Origin: Halomonas sp. GT | Lineage (GTDB): Bacteria > Pseudomonadota > Gammaproteobacteria > Pseudomonadales > Halomonadaceae | DNA: 64,000 nucleotides | Assembly: GCF_002082565.1 (NCBI RefSeq) | Contig: NZ_CP020562.1 | Coordinates: 3,224,001 to 3,288,000, forward strand | Direction: 5' to 3' | In this document: in pieces, positions 59,301 through 64,000 of the stretch | Layout: each line of letters starts with the position of its first letter | How positions within the stretch are numbered: position 1 is the stretch's first letter | Notes under the pieces: model-generated | What the model was told of the DNA's origin: nothing | Databases searched by the model: none | What the model saw: the letters and a program-made list of their open reading frames with translations, nothing else | Program-made: the position numbers and the translations under genes

Positions 59301-61136
59301 GGTGAAAGTGACATCATCCGCGGTGGCGATCTTGATGCCGCCTGCGTCATCGGTCAGCACGATATTGTCGCCGGTGACGAAGTTGGCGACGTTGTCATTC
59401 TCGTCGAGGGTTTTGACCTCGGTGCCGTCGATCTGTGTGACCACGGTCTGGAGTGCGGAGTCGGCCAGCAGCAGGCTGTCTTGGGTGTCTTGGCTGAGCG
59501 CGACTTCATAGTCGGTGACGTTGTCACCATCCGGGCCGGCAGCGACCACATCAACACCCGTGCCTGCAGAGACCGATGCGCCGTCGGCATTCACGGTGTA
59601 AATGGTACCGCCGTCAGCGTTTTCGCTCACTACAACATCGGCAATGTTAGTTCCTGCTTCAACCTTAGATTGTGCAGCGACTAACTGGCTGACGTTGACC
59701 GCATCATCAAGTTCGGTACCTGCTGCTACACTGGTGATCTGGCGGCTTCCGATATCTACCGCTGACTGAGTGGCCACCGTACCATTAATTGCGGCTGTGT
59801 CTGCTGCCGTCGCGCCAAAGGGTACATATCCCGCTATGCCTGCTGCGGTATCTGCTACCGAACCAGAGCCTAGCGCCACTCCTCCCGCTTGTGTGACATC
59901 CGCATTATTACCCACCACCATGGCATCGGAGACATTGATGTTATTGTCGTTGCCAATAATGCGACTGCCATCAGCGGTAGCCGCAAGGATGTTACGGTTA
60001 CCGAAAGCACCGGCCTCGTCAGCGTCGATGGTATTGTCGTTGCCCAGTGCGTAGCTGCCTGCGCCCGTGATGATATTAGGATCACCGATAGCGCCAGAAC
60101 TTGTTCCAGAAACTTCGTTAGCAAAACCAATACTGATCGTTTTGTCACCAGAAGCGATTGCACCCGTGCCTATTGCCAGAGAGTCGCCCCCTGATGCCTT
60201 GGAGTCCAAACCTACCGCGATACTTTGCAACTCAGTAGCTTCCGCCCTCTCCCCCAACGCCAAGGAGGAGTTACTTGTAGCTTGACTGTTTGAACCAAGC
60301 GCCAAGGCAACGGACCCCATAGCTTGTGCTTTATCCCCAATGGCAATTGAACGCTCGCCCAGGGCATGAGTTTTCTCTGCATTATTATAATTAGTTCCAC
60401 CACCTGCACCACCGATTGCAATGGCCTTCAGACCTTCTGCCGTAGCAGAGTGCCCAATAGCTAGTGAAGACTCTCCGATCGCTGCAGAAACATTTCCTAT
60501 TGCTTGTGCATAATCTGCGCCCGCAAATGATTGTCGGCCGAATGCCAGCGATGTTTGATTTGCGGCTTTACTAGCAGGCCCTAAAGCAAGCGAATTCACG
60601 CCTGCGCTTGCATACGCTCCTATCGCAACACCGACTCTTTCAGTATTGGCATTCCCACCAATAGCTACCCCTCCCCCAAGCGCCGAGGCATTTTCCCCTA
60701 ATGCAACCGATGCAGAACCAATATTATTGAAAAGAATATTGCCATCTAAATCGGGAGCGTAAAAAGGATTCCCTCTATTTAATAACGTAATACTAAGGTC
60801 ATTGGAAATCGACTGAGCCCCAATAGCAATATTGTTATTCTCACATGCCTCCGCGTCTTGGCCGATCGCAATACGGGTATTATTCCCGTTAGCACAATTA
60901 TTCGCCCCAGCAGCAGTATAGGCGTTAGCATTTTGCGGTGTAAAAACTGTGATACCTAAGGCAACGATTGTTGTAAATAGGATAGTGATATTTAAGGAGC
61001 TAGTGCGTTGCAACGTTGGCACTTGGCCAATTTTATTTCTACCCGCTCCAGCTTTTTGCTTAGAGTTAGCCGCTTCTGAAGCAACGACTAGACGACCTAA
61101 CGCCCGCTTCCAGATTAATCGAAATACGTTGTTCAT
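47307..61136 (-). CDS. Giant trimeric autotransporter adhesin 2 (4609 aa)
   Basis: A second YadA-like fibre. The extended signal peptide region (MNNVFRLIWKRALGRLVV) is nearly the same as in adhesin 1, and cleavage is likely after ANA-72. The first head spans about 75-460. Nine repeat modules lie at about 490-2215, a second, NxTAIG-rich head at about 2245-2550, and eight more modules at about 2620-3900. Then come neck elements, a third head piece (about 4170-4265) and a C-terminal YadA-type anchor (about 4525-4609). Unusually the protein ends GVGISGVID, without the terminal aromatic residue expected of outer-membrane barrels. GGGGAG lies 8 bases before the ATG. The frame is intact. It is followed by TpgA-like gene 2. 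Confidence 0.94.
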   Translation of the reverse strand: MNNVFRLIWKRALGRLVVASEAANSKQKAGAGRNKIGQVPTLQRTSSLNITILFTTIVALGITVFTPQNANAYTAAGANNCANGNNTRIAIGQDAEACENNNIAIGAQSISNDLSITLLNRGNPFYAPDLDGNILFNNIGSASVALGENASALGGGVAIGGNANTERVGVAIGAYASAGVNSLALGPASKAANQTSLAFGRQSFAGADYAQAIGNVSAAIGESSLAIGHSATAEGLKAIAIGGAGGGTNYNNAEKTHALGERSIAIGDKAQAMGSVALALGSNSQATSNSSLALGERAEATELQSIAVGLDSKASGGDSLAIGTGAIASGDKTISIGFANEVSGTSSGAIGDPNIITGAGSYALGNDNTIDADEAGAFGNRNILAATADGSRIIGNDNNINVSDAMVVGNNADVTQAGGVALGSGSVADTAAGIAGYVPFGATAADTAAINGTVATQSAVDIGSRQITSVAAGTELDDAVNVSQLVAAQSKVEAGTNIADVVVSENADGGTIYTVNADGASVSAGTGVDVVAAGPDGDNVTDYEVALSQDTQDSLLLADSALQTVVTQIDGTEVKTLDENDNVANFVTGDNIVLTDDAGGIKIATADDVTFTSINSDSLAITGGPTLTGGGIDMNATTISNLADGVDANDAVNVSQLESSAAASRTEVTGGTNIASVDQTTGADGQAIYTVNADGASVTAGAGVDVVAAGPDGDNVTDYEVALNQDTQDSLLLADSALQTVVTQIDGTEVKTLDENDNVANFVTGDNIVLSDDAGGIKIATADDVTFTSINSDSLAITGGPTLTGGGIDMNATTISNLADGVNANDAVNLSQLEGAAAASKTEVEAGTNVASVDQTTGADGQAIYTVNAEGASVSAGSGAVDVTAAAPDADNVTDYAVDLSQASKDSLELADSALQTVVTQIDGTEVKTLDENDNVANFVTGDNIVLTDDAGGIKIATADDVTFTSINSDSLAITGGPTLTGGGIDMNATTISNLADGVNANDAVNFSQLEGAAAASRTEVEAGTNVASVDQTTGADGQAIYTVNADGASVSAGSGAVDVTAAAPDANNVTDYAVDLSQASKDSLELADSAVQTVVTQIDGTEVKTLDENDNVANFVTGDNIVLTDDAGGIKIATAEDVIFTSINSDSLAINGGPTLTGGGIDMNNTTISNLADGVNANDAVNLSQLEGAAAASRTEVEAGTNVASVDQTTGADGQAIYTVNADGASVSAGTGVDVVAAGPDGDNVTDYEVALSQDTQDSLLLADSALQTVVTQIDGTEVKTLDENDNVANFVTGDNIVLTDDAGGIKIATANDVTFTSINSDSLAITGGPTLTGGGIDMNNTTISNLADGVDANDAVNLSQLEGAAAASKTEVEAGTNVASVDQATGADGQAIYTVNADGASVSAGTGVDVVAAGPDGDNVTDYEVALSQDTQDSLLLADSALQTVVTQIDGTEVKTLDENDNVANFVTGDNIVLSDDAGGIKIATADDVTFTSINSDSLAITGGPTLTGGGIDMNNTTISNLADGVNANDAVNLSQLEGAAAASRTEVEAGTNVASVDQTTGADGQAIYTVNAEGASVSAGSGAVDVTAAAPDADNVTDYAVDLSQASKDSLELADSALQTVVTQIDGTEVKTLDENDNVANFVTGDNIVLTDDAGGIKIATADDVTFTSINSDSLAITGGPTLTGGGIDMNATTISNLADGVNANDAVNFSQLEGAAAASRTEVEAGTNVASVDQTTGADGQAIYTVNADGASVSAGSGAVDVTAAAPDANNVTDYAVDLSQASKDSLELADSAVQTVVTQIDGTEVKTLDENDNVANFVTGDNIVLTDDAGGIKIATAEDVIFTSINSDSLAINGGPTLTGGGIDMNNTTISNLADGVNANDAVNVSQLESSAAASRTEVTGGTNIASVDQTTGADGQAIYTVNADGASVSAGTGVDVVAAGPDGDNVTDYEVALSQDTQDSLLLADSALQTVVTQIDGTEVKTLDENDNVANFVTGDNIVLTDDAGGIKIATANDVTFTSINSDSLAITGGPTLTGGGIDMNNTTISNLADGVDANDAVNLSQLEGAAAASKTEVEAGTNVASVDQATGADGQAIYTVNADGASVSAGTGVDVVAAGPDGDNVTDYEVALSQDTQDSLLLADSALQTVVTQIDGTEVKTLDENDNVANFVTGDNIVLTDDAGGIKIATADDVTFTSINSDSLAITGGPTLNSDGIDMGGDTITNVGAPVNGGDALNLDYFNENRTRYYSVNDAGTAQSNYENDGASGINALAAGTNALAEGNFATAVGDRNTASADNTTAIGSSNSASADNATSVGTGNTAEGTNSVALGVNNTTNSDYQVAIGGNNTLGAGTPEDSFTAIAIGRENKLQAQNTTVIGQRNEVSGRFSSAFGYQNNISNENSTAFGIGNQVEGRTSVAMGFENKVTGGGFSRAIGYRNEVSGQVSTAIGHQNTVSGDLSSVIGAANNIDQDNAFVLGNFANVSEEGGVAIGTASNANTGAGISGYNPLTGVSDDNDLDIAATKSTYGAVAVGDEGNGLYRQITGVAAGTTDSDAVNVAQLKAVNAQATTPLTFAGDNAGAPNDVDRKLGETLNIIGGATDLTDNNIGVVANGDDTLEIKLAKNLTGLEEVAITGGPTLTGGGIDMNATTISNLADGVDANDAVNLSQLEGAAAASKTEVAGGTNIASVDQTPGADGQAIYTVNADGASVSAGSGAMDVTAAAPDADNVTDYAVDLSQASKDSLELADSALQTVVTQIDGTEVKTLDENDNVANFVTGDNIVLSDDAGGIKIATADDVTFTSINSDSLAITGGPTLTGGGIDMNATTISNLADGVDANDAVNVSQLESSAAASRTEVTGGTNIASVDQTTGADGQAIYTVNADGASVSAGTGVDVVAAGPDTNNVTDFEVALNQDTQDSLLLADSAVQTVVTQIDGTEVKTLDENDNVANFVTGDNIVLTDDAGGIKIATAEDVIFTSINSDSLAINGGPTLTGGGIDMNNTTISNLADGVNANDAVNLSQLEGAAAASRTEVEAGTNVASVDQTTGADGQAIYTVNADGASVSAGTGVDVVAAGPDGDNVTDYEVALSQDTQDSLLLADSALQTVVTQIDGTEVKTLDENDNVANFVTGDNIVLTDDAGGIKIATANDVTFTSINSDSLAITGGPTLTGGGIDMNNTTISNLADGVDANDAVNLSQLEGAAAASKTEVEAGTNVASVDQATGADGQAIYTVNADGASVSAGTGVDVVAAGPDGDNVTDYEVALSQDTQDSLLLADSALQTVVTQIDGTEVKTLDENDNVANFVTGDNIVLTDDAGGIKIATADDVTFTSINSDSLAITGGPTLTGGGIDMNNTTISNLADGVNANDAVNLSQLEGAAAASKTEVEAGTNVASVDQTTGADGQAVYTVNADGASVSAGSGALDVTAAAPDADNVTDYTVDLSQASKDSLELADSALQTVVTQIDGAEVKTLDENDNVANFVTGDNIVLSDDAGGIKIATANDVTFTSINSDSLAITGGPTLTGGGIDMNATTISNLADGVDANDAVNLSQLEGAAAASRTEVEAGTNVASVDQTTGADGQAVYTVNADGASVSAGSGAVDVTAAAPDANNVTDYAVDLSQASKDSLELADSALQTVVTQIDGTEVKTLDQDDNVANFVTGDNIVLSDEAGGIKIATADDVTFTSINSDSLAITGGPTLTGGGIDMNNTTISNLADGVDANDAVNLSQLEGAAAASKTEVEAGTNVASVDQTTGADGQAVYTVNADGASVSAGSGAVDVTAAAPDADNVTDYAVDLSQASKDSLELADSALQTVVTQIDGTEVKTLDQDDNVANFVTGDNIVLTDDAGGIKIATANDVTFTSINSDSLAITGGPTLTGGGIDMNATTISNLADGVDANDAVNLSQLEKVSSSANAGWNVTTSNETGTASSNVGPNASVDFVSGDDNVVISHTRSEDGSTSIDYRLADDVRIGNSVSVGDTSISNDGLVITGGPSVTTQGIDAGNKQITNAASGVGDTPLDELEGDALGNVINAGDLQNVANNLGSSVAAAKTEVEAGNNIMVTDRIGDDGQVIYTVATADEVSFDQVDIGSVSINADNMDESGNTIISGVGEGGIGEDSTDAINGSQLWATQDLIKNLEGGVINIAGDLSDEYIINNGRGIRYARTNDEGLDVSDAFAEAQGSTALGYEARATGDRSLAMGYEAMASHQGSVALGEGARTSAQVGTTSIDIGDQSYTFAGANPVATVSVGNVGGERTITNLAAGRVTANSTDAINGSQLYAAVDFMNDVDSRLTIVEGDLGGLSETVAGIEPGTGEGAVEYARNDDGSIDTGAVELAGEDGTKVTNVAPGEIAPDSSDAVTGGQLHDTNQSVAGNSSSIEDNRAGINNNTTNIEGNRDSIADLGSTVDKGLNVIADQGGSVNRKLGDTVAVTGDENITTRTTGEGVQVTLNRELKVDSVTTGNTTVNNEGVRIQDGPSMTQAGFNANGTTITNVAPGVNVDDAVNVGQMNELGQRFANEINNVHGRIDKVERNANAGIAAVAAMGHAPYVPGKLTYHVGGGHHGGESAVGVNFRRTADNGRWSLNAGIAGSRAGATIGVGISGVID
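49430..53230 (-). repeat. Adhesin 2 module array, C-proximal block (8 copies)
   Basis: Eight copies of a module of about 530 bases (177 residues), marked by GGGIDMNxTTISNLADGV near 49.48, 50.01, 50.54, 51.07, 51.60, 52.13, 52.66 and 53.19 kb. Each carries TVVTQIDGTEVKTLD and NFVTGDNIVLxDDAGGIKIA. Two sub-variants alternate, DVVAAGPDGDNVTDYEVAL and DVTAAAPDADNVTDYAVDL. Confidence 0.9.
54480..59680 (-). repeat. Adhesin 2 module array, N-proximal block (9 copies)
   Basis: Nine further copies of the same 177-residue module, with the marker near 55.00, 55.53, 56.06, 56.59, 57.12, 57.65, 58.17, 58.71 and 59.24 kb. The block is separated from the other array by the second head (about 53.5-54.4 kb). 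One related module stands alone in adhesin 1 (about 42.3-42.7 kb). Confidence 0.9.
54643..58557 (-). repeat. Four-module tandem duplication inside adhesin 2
   Basis: The segments 54643-56439 and 56761-58557 align without gaps at an offset of exactly 2,118 bases, which equals four modules (706 codons). By eye they are identical except for a patch at 55409-55469, where copy 1 carries the SQLESSAAASRTEVTGG variant. A shorter part, 51119-52361, matches 54518-55760 at an offset of 3,399 bases with the same exception. Confidence 0.85.
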
Positions 61137-61555
61137 TGCGCTTACTCCCCTGCCCTTTAAACGGACAACACACTAATCTATTAATCCAGGAAAACTAGAA
61201 ACATGCCTGCTATCAGCAAACATAATTAACAATTCTTCCCCAAACATTAGCGTTATGAATATCAAAGCAAGGTCGCCAATAAAAATTTAAAAACATAATC
61301 AATAAACTAATTGGCGTAGACAATCATCTAGCAAGAAATCTTGCCCCTTTTCTTCATTGTTATCAGCAGAAGGTTTTCACACAAGCAAGAGAGACAATTG
61401 TTAACACTAAAAAAATCATTAACCAAAGCTACTAAAAAAACTTCTAAACAACCCTCCAGCATAAAGAATTAAATTATATTAAATAAAAAACCGAAGCTTA
61501 AAAAAGCTTCGGCTTAATAATTTTCATTAGCAAAAAGTTTAGTCCTATACGTCGA
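61137..61555. promoter_or_regulatory. AT-rich leader and promoter region of adhesin 2
   Basis: About 420 bases with no gene. It is AT-rich, like the region before adhesin 1, and should hold the adhesin 2 promoter. The end nearest tpgA-like gene 3 contains that gene's terminator. No specific promoter boxes were assigned. Confidence 0.5.
61485..61513 (-). terminator. Rho-independent terminator of tpgA-like gene 3
   Basis: On the minus strand GCCGAAGCTT pairs with AAGCTTCGG around a short T loop and is followed by TTTTTTATTT. It lies about 45 bases past the stop codon and is the clearest intrinsic terminator of the island. Confidence 0.85.
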
Positions 61556-62383
61556 TTAACTATTGGTAACTATTACCTCCACTCTACGGTTAGGCCGTAA
61601 GCACTCCTTCACACTTAGCGTGGCCACTTGGCCTGGGCAATCAACTACAGGATCAGCCTCCCCCCTTCCCAGCAATGTCAAATCACGGCGGGCCATCCCC
61701 TGCGTCACTAGATAGCTGCCGACTGCCTCCGCACGCGCCTGAGATAAGTTAATATTATACTGATCCTCACCAAACCGATCCGTATAACCGACAACTAACA
61801 CACTAGGTGATGAGTAGGCATCAAGAACCATATCTGACACCCGTTCCAAAGCTCGCCTCCCCTCTAACGAGAGCTGGTCGCTATCAAAGTCAAACAATAC
61901 ATCGCCTGATAAGGTTAGCTTCTCCGCGCGCGGCTCAGCAGCAATCTCTTCTACTTCAATTGGCACTAACAGCGCTGGACACTGTGCGTCTCGCCAACGC
62001 GTGCTTTCTAACGCCATCTCATCGTCATAATGCACTTGGTATTGGCAGGTGATGTACTCATTGCCGTTACCCGTGTACAAGTTGAACACATAGTTCCACT
62101 CTCGAACGCCAAAGAACCCTTCCGAATAATGGGGATTTCCAATCAACTGGCGTACTTGGTCCTTCGTCTGGCTTTCCTGAATACGTAAGATGTTTTCAGG
62201 ATCAACAAACTTGCCGCCGTCATACCAGTTACCCGCTAGTGCTGGAAAGCCATCTCCGGCGTCACGTAACTCGGTTCGGTCGTTATTAGGTGGGCTAGCG
62301 CAGCCCGTCAAAACGAGAACGGCGGCGATACTGGCGGCCCCGAGGGCCGCCTTGGTCATCATGCTGTTACTAAGATTATTCAC
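61556..62383 (-). CDS. TpgA-like OmpA/SmpA lipoprotein, copy 3
   Basis: A 275-residue lipoprotein. Residues 1-165 match copy 1 almost exactly (lipobox VLTGCASP; SmpA-like TKDQVRQLIGNPHYSEGFFG), differing by only a few residues such as WRDA for WRDV. The OmpA domain after DVLFDFDSD differs from copy 1 and in part resembles copy 2 (YNINLSQARAEAVGSYLVTQG against copy 2's RAETVGSYLISQG). It starts at a GTG with AAGGAG 7 bases upstream, overlapping the end of adhesin 3, as in copy 1. It is probably the dedicated peptidoglycan-anchoring partner of adhesin 3. Confidence 0.9.
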   Translation of the reverse strand: MNNLSNSMMTKAALGAASIAAVLVLTGCASPPNNDRTELRDAGDGFPALAGNWYDGGKFVDPENILRIQESQTKDQVRQLIGNPHYSEGFFGVREWNYVFNLYTGNGNEYITCQYQVHYDDEMALESTRWRDAQCPALLVPIEVEEIAAEPRAEKLTLSGDVLFDFDSDQLSLEGRRALERVSDMVLDAYSSPSVLVVGYTDRFGEDQYNINLSQARAEAVGSYLVTQGMARRDLTLLGRGEADPVVDCPGQVATLSVKECLRPNRRVEVIVTNS

Positions 62384-63833
62384 GTCGTTCTCCTTTACCA
62401 GTGCCAGCCAGCGCCAACACCAGCGCCGAAGTTGCTTTGCGAGTCGCCCGTCACCTTGCCTTGGATAATCCAGCGACCATTGTCGGACAGACGCGAGATC
62501 CCCACCGATACCGCCGACTCACCGCCATAGGTACCAGCCCCCACTCCGACCATGCTCTTACCGGGCATCCAGGCTTGTGGCACCGTGGAGGCGGCGATGG
62601 CACTGGCAGAGCCGGCATTGGCATTGCGCTCAACATCGTCGATACGGCCATACACGTTGACAATCTCGTTTTCAAAGCGACGGCCAAGATCATTCAACTG
62701 CCCCACGTTGGCAGCATCGTTAGCATTGATGCCAGGCGCCACATTGGTGATGGTGGTGCCCTCATCACCTTTCAGGGTGATGGTGCTGTAGTCAACATTG
62801 CCGTCTTCATCACGGTCATAGTTCACCGCACCGCGCTGAACCGCATCCAACTGGCGAACGTTAACTGCATCAGTGGCTTGGGTACCGCCTGCCACGTTGG
62901 TGATCTGACGCTCATTCCCTTCACTACCCACAGAAACAGCGCCCTGTGTGGAAGCAACAGATTCGTTGGAGAAGCGCTCTCGTTCACCGTTCATGCCTTC
63001 ACGGTCAGCAACAGAATCCGCACCGAGGGCAACGCTGCCGTCAGCCGTTGCTTGGGCACCGGCACCTGACGCTACGCTTCGATCGCCTGCCGCAACGCTG
63101 CTTGGCCCCATGGCGATGCTGTCAGCACCTTGTGGGTCTGCGGCAGGGCCGTCGCTATTGGCGCGGAAGTACTTGGAGCCCCCTTGTTCAATGTTGGTGA
63201 TTTGGTTCTGCACATCCCATAGCTGGCTACCGTTCACGGCATCCGAGCTATTTTGCGCAATATCACCGGGGGCAACATTGGTGATCTTCGTGCCGCCATC
63301 GCCTTCCAAGGTAATCGTGTCATAGTTAACACTACCGTCATCGTTGCGGTCATACGCCACCGCACGGTTACCCAGGTCTTCCAGGTCGTTAGTAATATTG
63401 TTGATATCGCCTTCGACGCTGTTGACGCGGTTGTCGAGCGCCCCGACCGCTTGATTAGTGGCATACAATTGGCTGCCGTTAATCGCATCGGTACTCTCTG
63501 CCGAAATTCGGCCTGCTGAGACGTTCGTCACCGTACGTTCAGCCCCGACGCTACCAACGCTAACGGTGGCGACCGGAGAAGCCCCCGCAAACTGGTAGGT
63601 TTGACCCGCGATTTCTACCGAAGCGGTACCAACCGCAGCGGCAGTGCGAGCACCTTCCCCTAGCGCAACGCTGCCTTGATGTGAAGCAACCGCGTCGTAC
63701 CCCATCGCCAATGCACGATCTGCTGAAGCGACAGCTTCGTAGCCAACAGCGGTGGAGCCTTGCCCTTGAGCAAAGGCATCGCTCACTGCTAAGCCACTGT
63801 CGTTGGTGCGCACGTAGCGAATGCCGAGACCGT
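61873..63833. repeat. Long direct repeat, copy B (tpgA-like 3 / adhesin 3 end)
   Basis: Partner of the repeat at 28900-30860, in the same orientation. Differences are scattered single bases, for example changing NVHGRIDSVE to NVYGRIDDVE and DDAVN to NDAAN in the adhesin anchor. Confidence 0.85.
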
Positions 63834-64000
63834 TATTGGTGATGTACTCATCGCTTCCGTCACCCACTACATTTGTAACACTGTTTTCTAACACTTCGAT
63901 CCACTGATTCGTGGCGTAAAGTTGAGAGCCGTTGATGGCATCTTTGCTATCGGCTGATACACCACCTTCGGCTAAGTTAGTAATCCCCTCGTTACTAATA
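62395..64000 (-). CDS. Trimeric autotransporter adhesin 3, C-terminal part (runs off the window)
   Basis: The frame is open from the stop at 62395 to the window end, so this is the 3' end of a larger gene. Reading up to the edge gives stalk motifs (DAINGSQLYATNQW) directly before the first in-frame GTG at 63894, so that GTG is not a start. The visible 535 residues contain a head piece with SVALGEGARTAAAV, neck motifs, a second head piece with ADSIAMGPSSVAAGDRSVAS, and the YadA anchor ending GVGAGWHW. The last 480 or so residues are nearly identical to adhesin 1. It is followed after 11 bases by TpgA-like gene 3. Total size cannot be judged. Confidence 0.93.
   Translation of the reverse strand, partial: ISNEGITNLAEGGVSADSKDAINGSQLYATNQWIEVLENSVTNVVGDGSDEYITNNGLGIRYVRTNDSGLAVSDAFAQGQGSTAVGYEAVASADRALAMGYDAVASHQGSVALGEGARTAAAVGTASVEIAGQTYQFAGASPVATVSVGSVGAERTVTNVSAGRISAESTDAINGSQLYATNQAVGALDNRVNSVEGDINNITNDLEDLGNRAVAYDRNDDGSVNYDTITLEGDGGTKITNVAPGDIAQNSSDAVNGSQLWDVQNQITNIEQGGSKYFRANSDGPAADPQGADSIAMGPSSVAAGDRSVASGAGAQATADGSVALGADSVADREGMNGERERFSNESVASTQGAVSVGSEGNERQITNVAGGTQATDAVNVRQLDAVQRGAVNYDRDEDGNVDYSTITLKGDEGTTITNVAPGINANDAANVGQLNDLGRRFENEIVNVYGRIDDVERNANAGSASAIAASTVPQAWMPGKSMVGVGAGTYGGESAVSVGISRLSDNGRWIIQGKVTGDSQSNFGAGVGAGWHW

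Noticed and set aside
31250-59680. Regularly spaced repeats that might suggest a CRISPR array
   Set aside because: The units are 387-530 bases long, lie in one continuous reading frame and have no unique spacers; no cas genes are present.
29422-61136. Frameshifts or pseudogene status of the giant adhesins
   Set aside because: Both frames are uninterrupted from the extended signal peptide to the membrane anchor, so they appear functional.
62395-63894. A complete 499-residue adhesin gene starting at 63894
   Set aside because: The frame stays open to the window edge and codes typical stalk motifs upstream of this GTG, so it is the end of a larger gene.

Overview
The window reads as chromosomal DNA of a gammaproteobacterium, most likely a member of the Halomonadaceae (Halomonas or a relative). 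This rests on the mix of genes and on protein resemblance recalled from memory, not on a search. No rRNA, tRNA, CRISPR array, insertion sequence or prophage gene was seen.

Region 1 (1-9.9 kb) is an acetate-utilisation block. It holds a two-subunit DUF4212/sodium:solute symporter, a small membrane protein, a 1315-residue hybrid kinase whose N-terminus is itself a symporter-like domain (CrbS type), a convergent LuxR-type response regulator (CrbR type) and acetyl-CoA synthetase. In Vibrio and Pseudomonas CrbS/CrbR controls acs, so sensor, regulator, uptake and activation of acetate probably form one physiological unit here.

Region 2 (10-23 kb) is ordinary housekeeping: sprT, a UPF0149 protein, a ClsB-like phospholipase D, rsmJ-tsaB, adk, aceE-aceF (E1 and a triple-lipoyl E2 of pyruvate dehydrogenase), ampD divergent from nadC, a GNAT acetyltransferase and trmO.

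Region 3 (23-64 kb, all on the minus strand) is the remarkable part. Three giant trimeric autotransporter adhesins (type Vc, YadA-like) lie head to tail. Each is followed by an OmpA/SmpA-type lipoprotein resembling TpgA, the peptidoglycan-binding partner of AtaA in Acinetobacter. In order of transcription: adhesin 3 (only its C-terminal end is in the window), tpgA-like 3, adhesin 2 (4609 aa), tpgA-like 2, adhesin 1 (5387 aa), tpgA-like 1. Five smaller genes follow: a secreted cysteine-containing protein, a small coiled-coil protein, a Sel1/SH3 protein, a LysM-FecR periplasmic protein and a CHASE2-PAS histidine kinase with no response regulator nearby.

The adhesin genes are built from near-identical modules. 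Adhesin 1 has 20 stalk modules of two alternating types. Adhesin 2 has 17 modules of about 177 residues, split by a second head domain. Adhesins 1 and 3, with their lipoprotein genes, share a nearly identical segment of about 1.95 kb placed 33 kb apart. These features point to repeated duplication, gene conversion and recombination. My inference is that the island makes a set of very long surface fibres anchored through dedicated peptidoglycan-binding lipoproteins, with an envelope-sensing signalling module at its downstream end.
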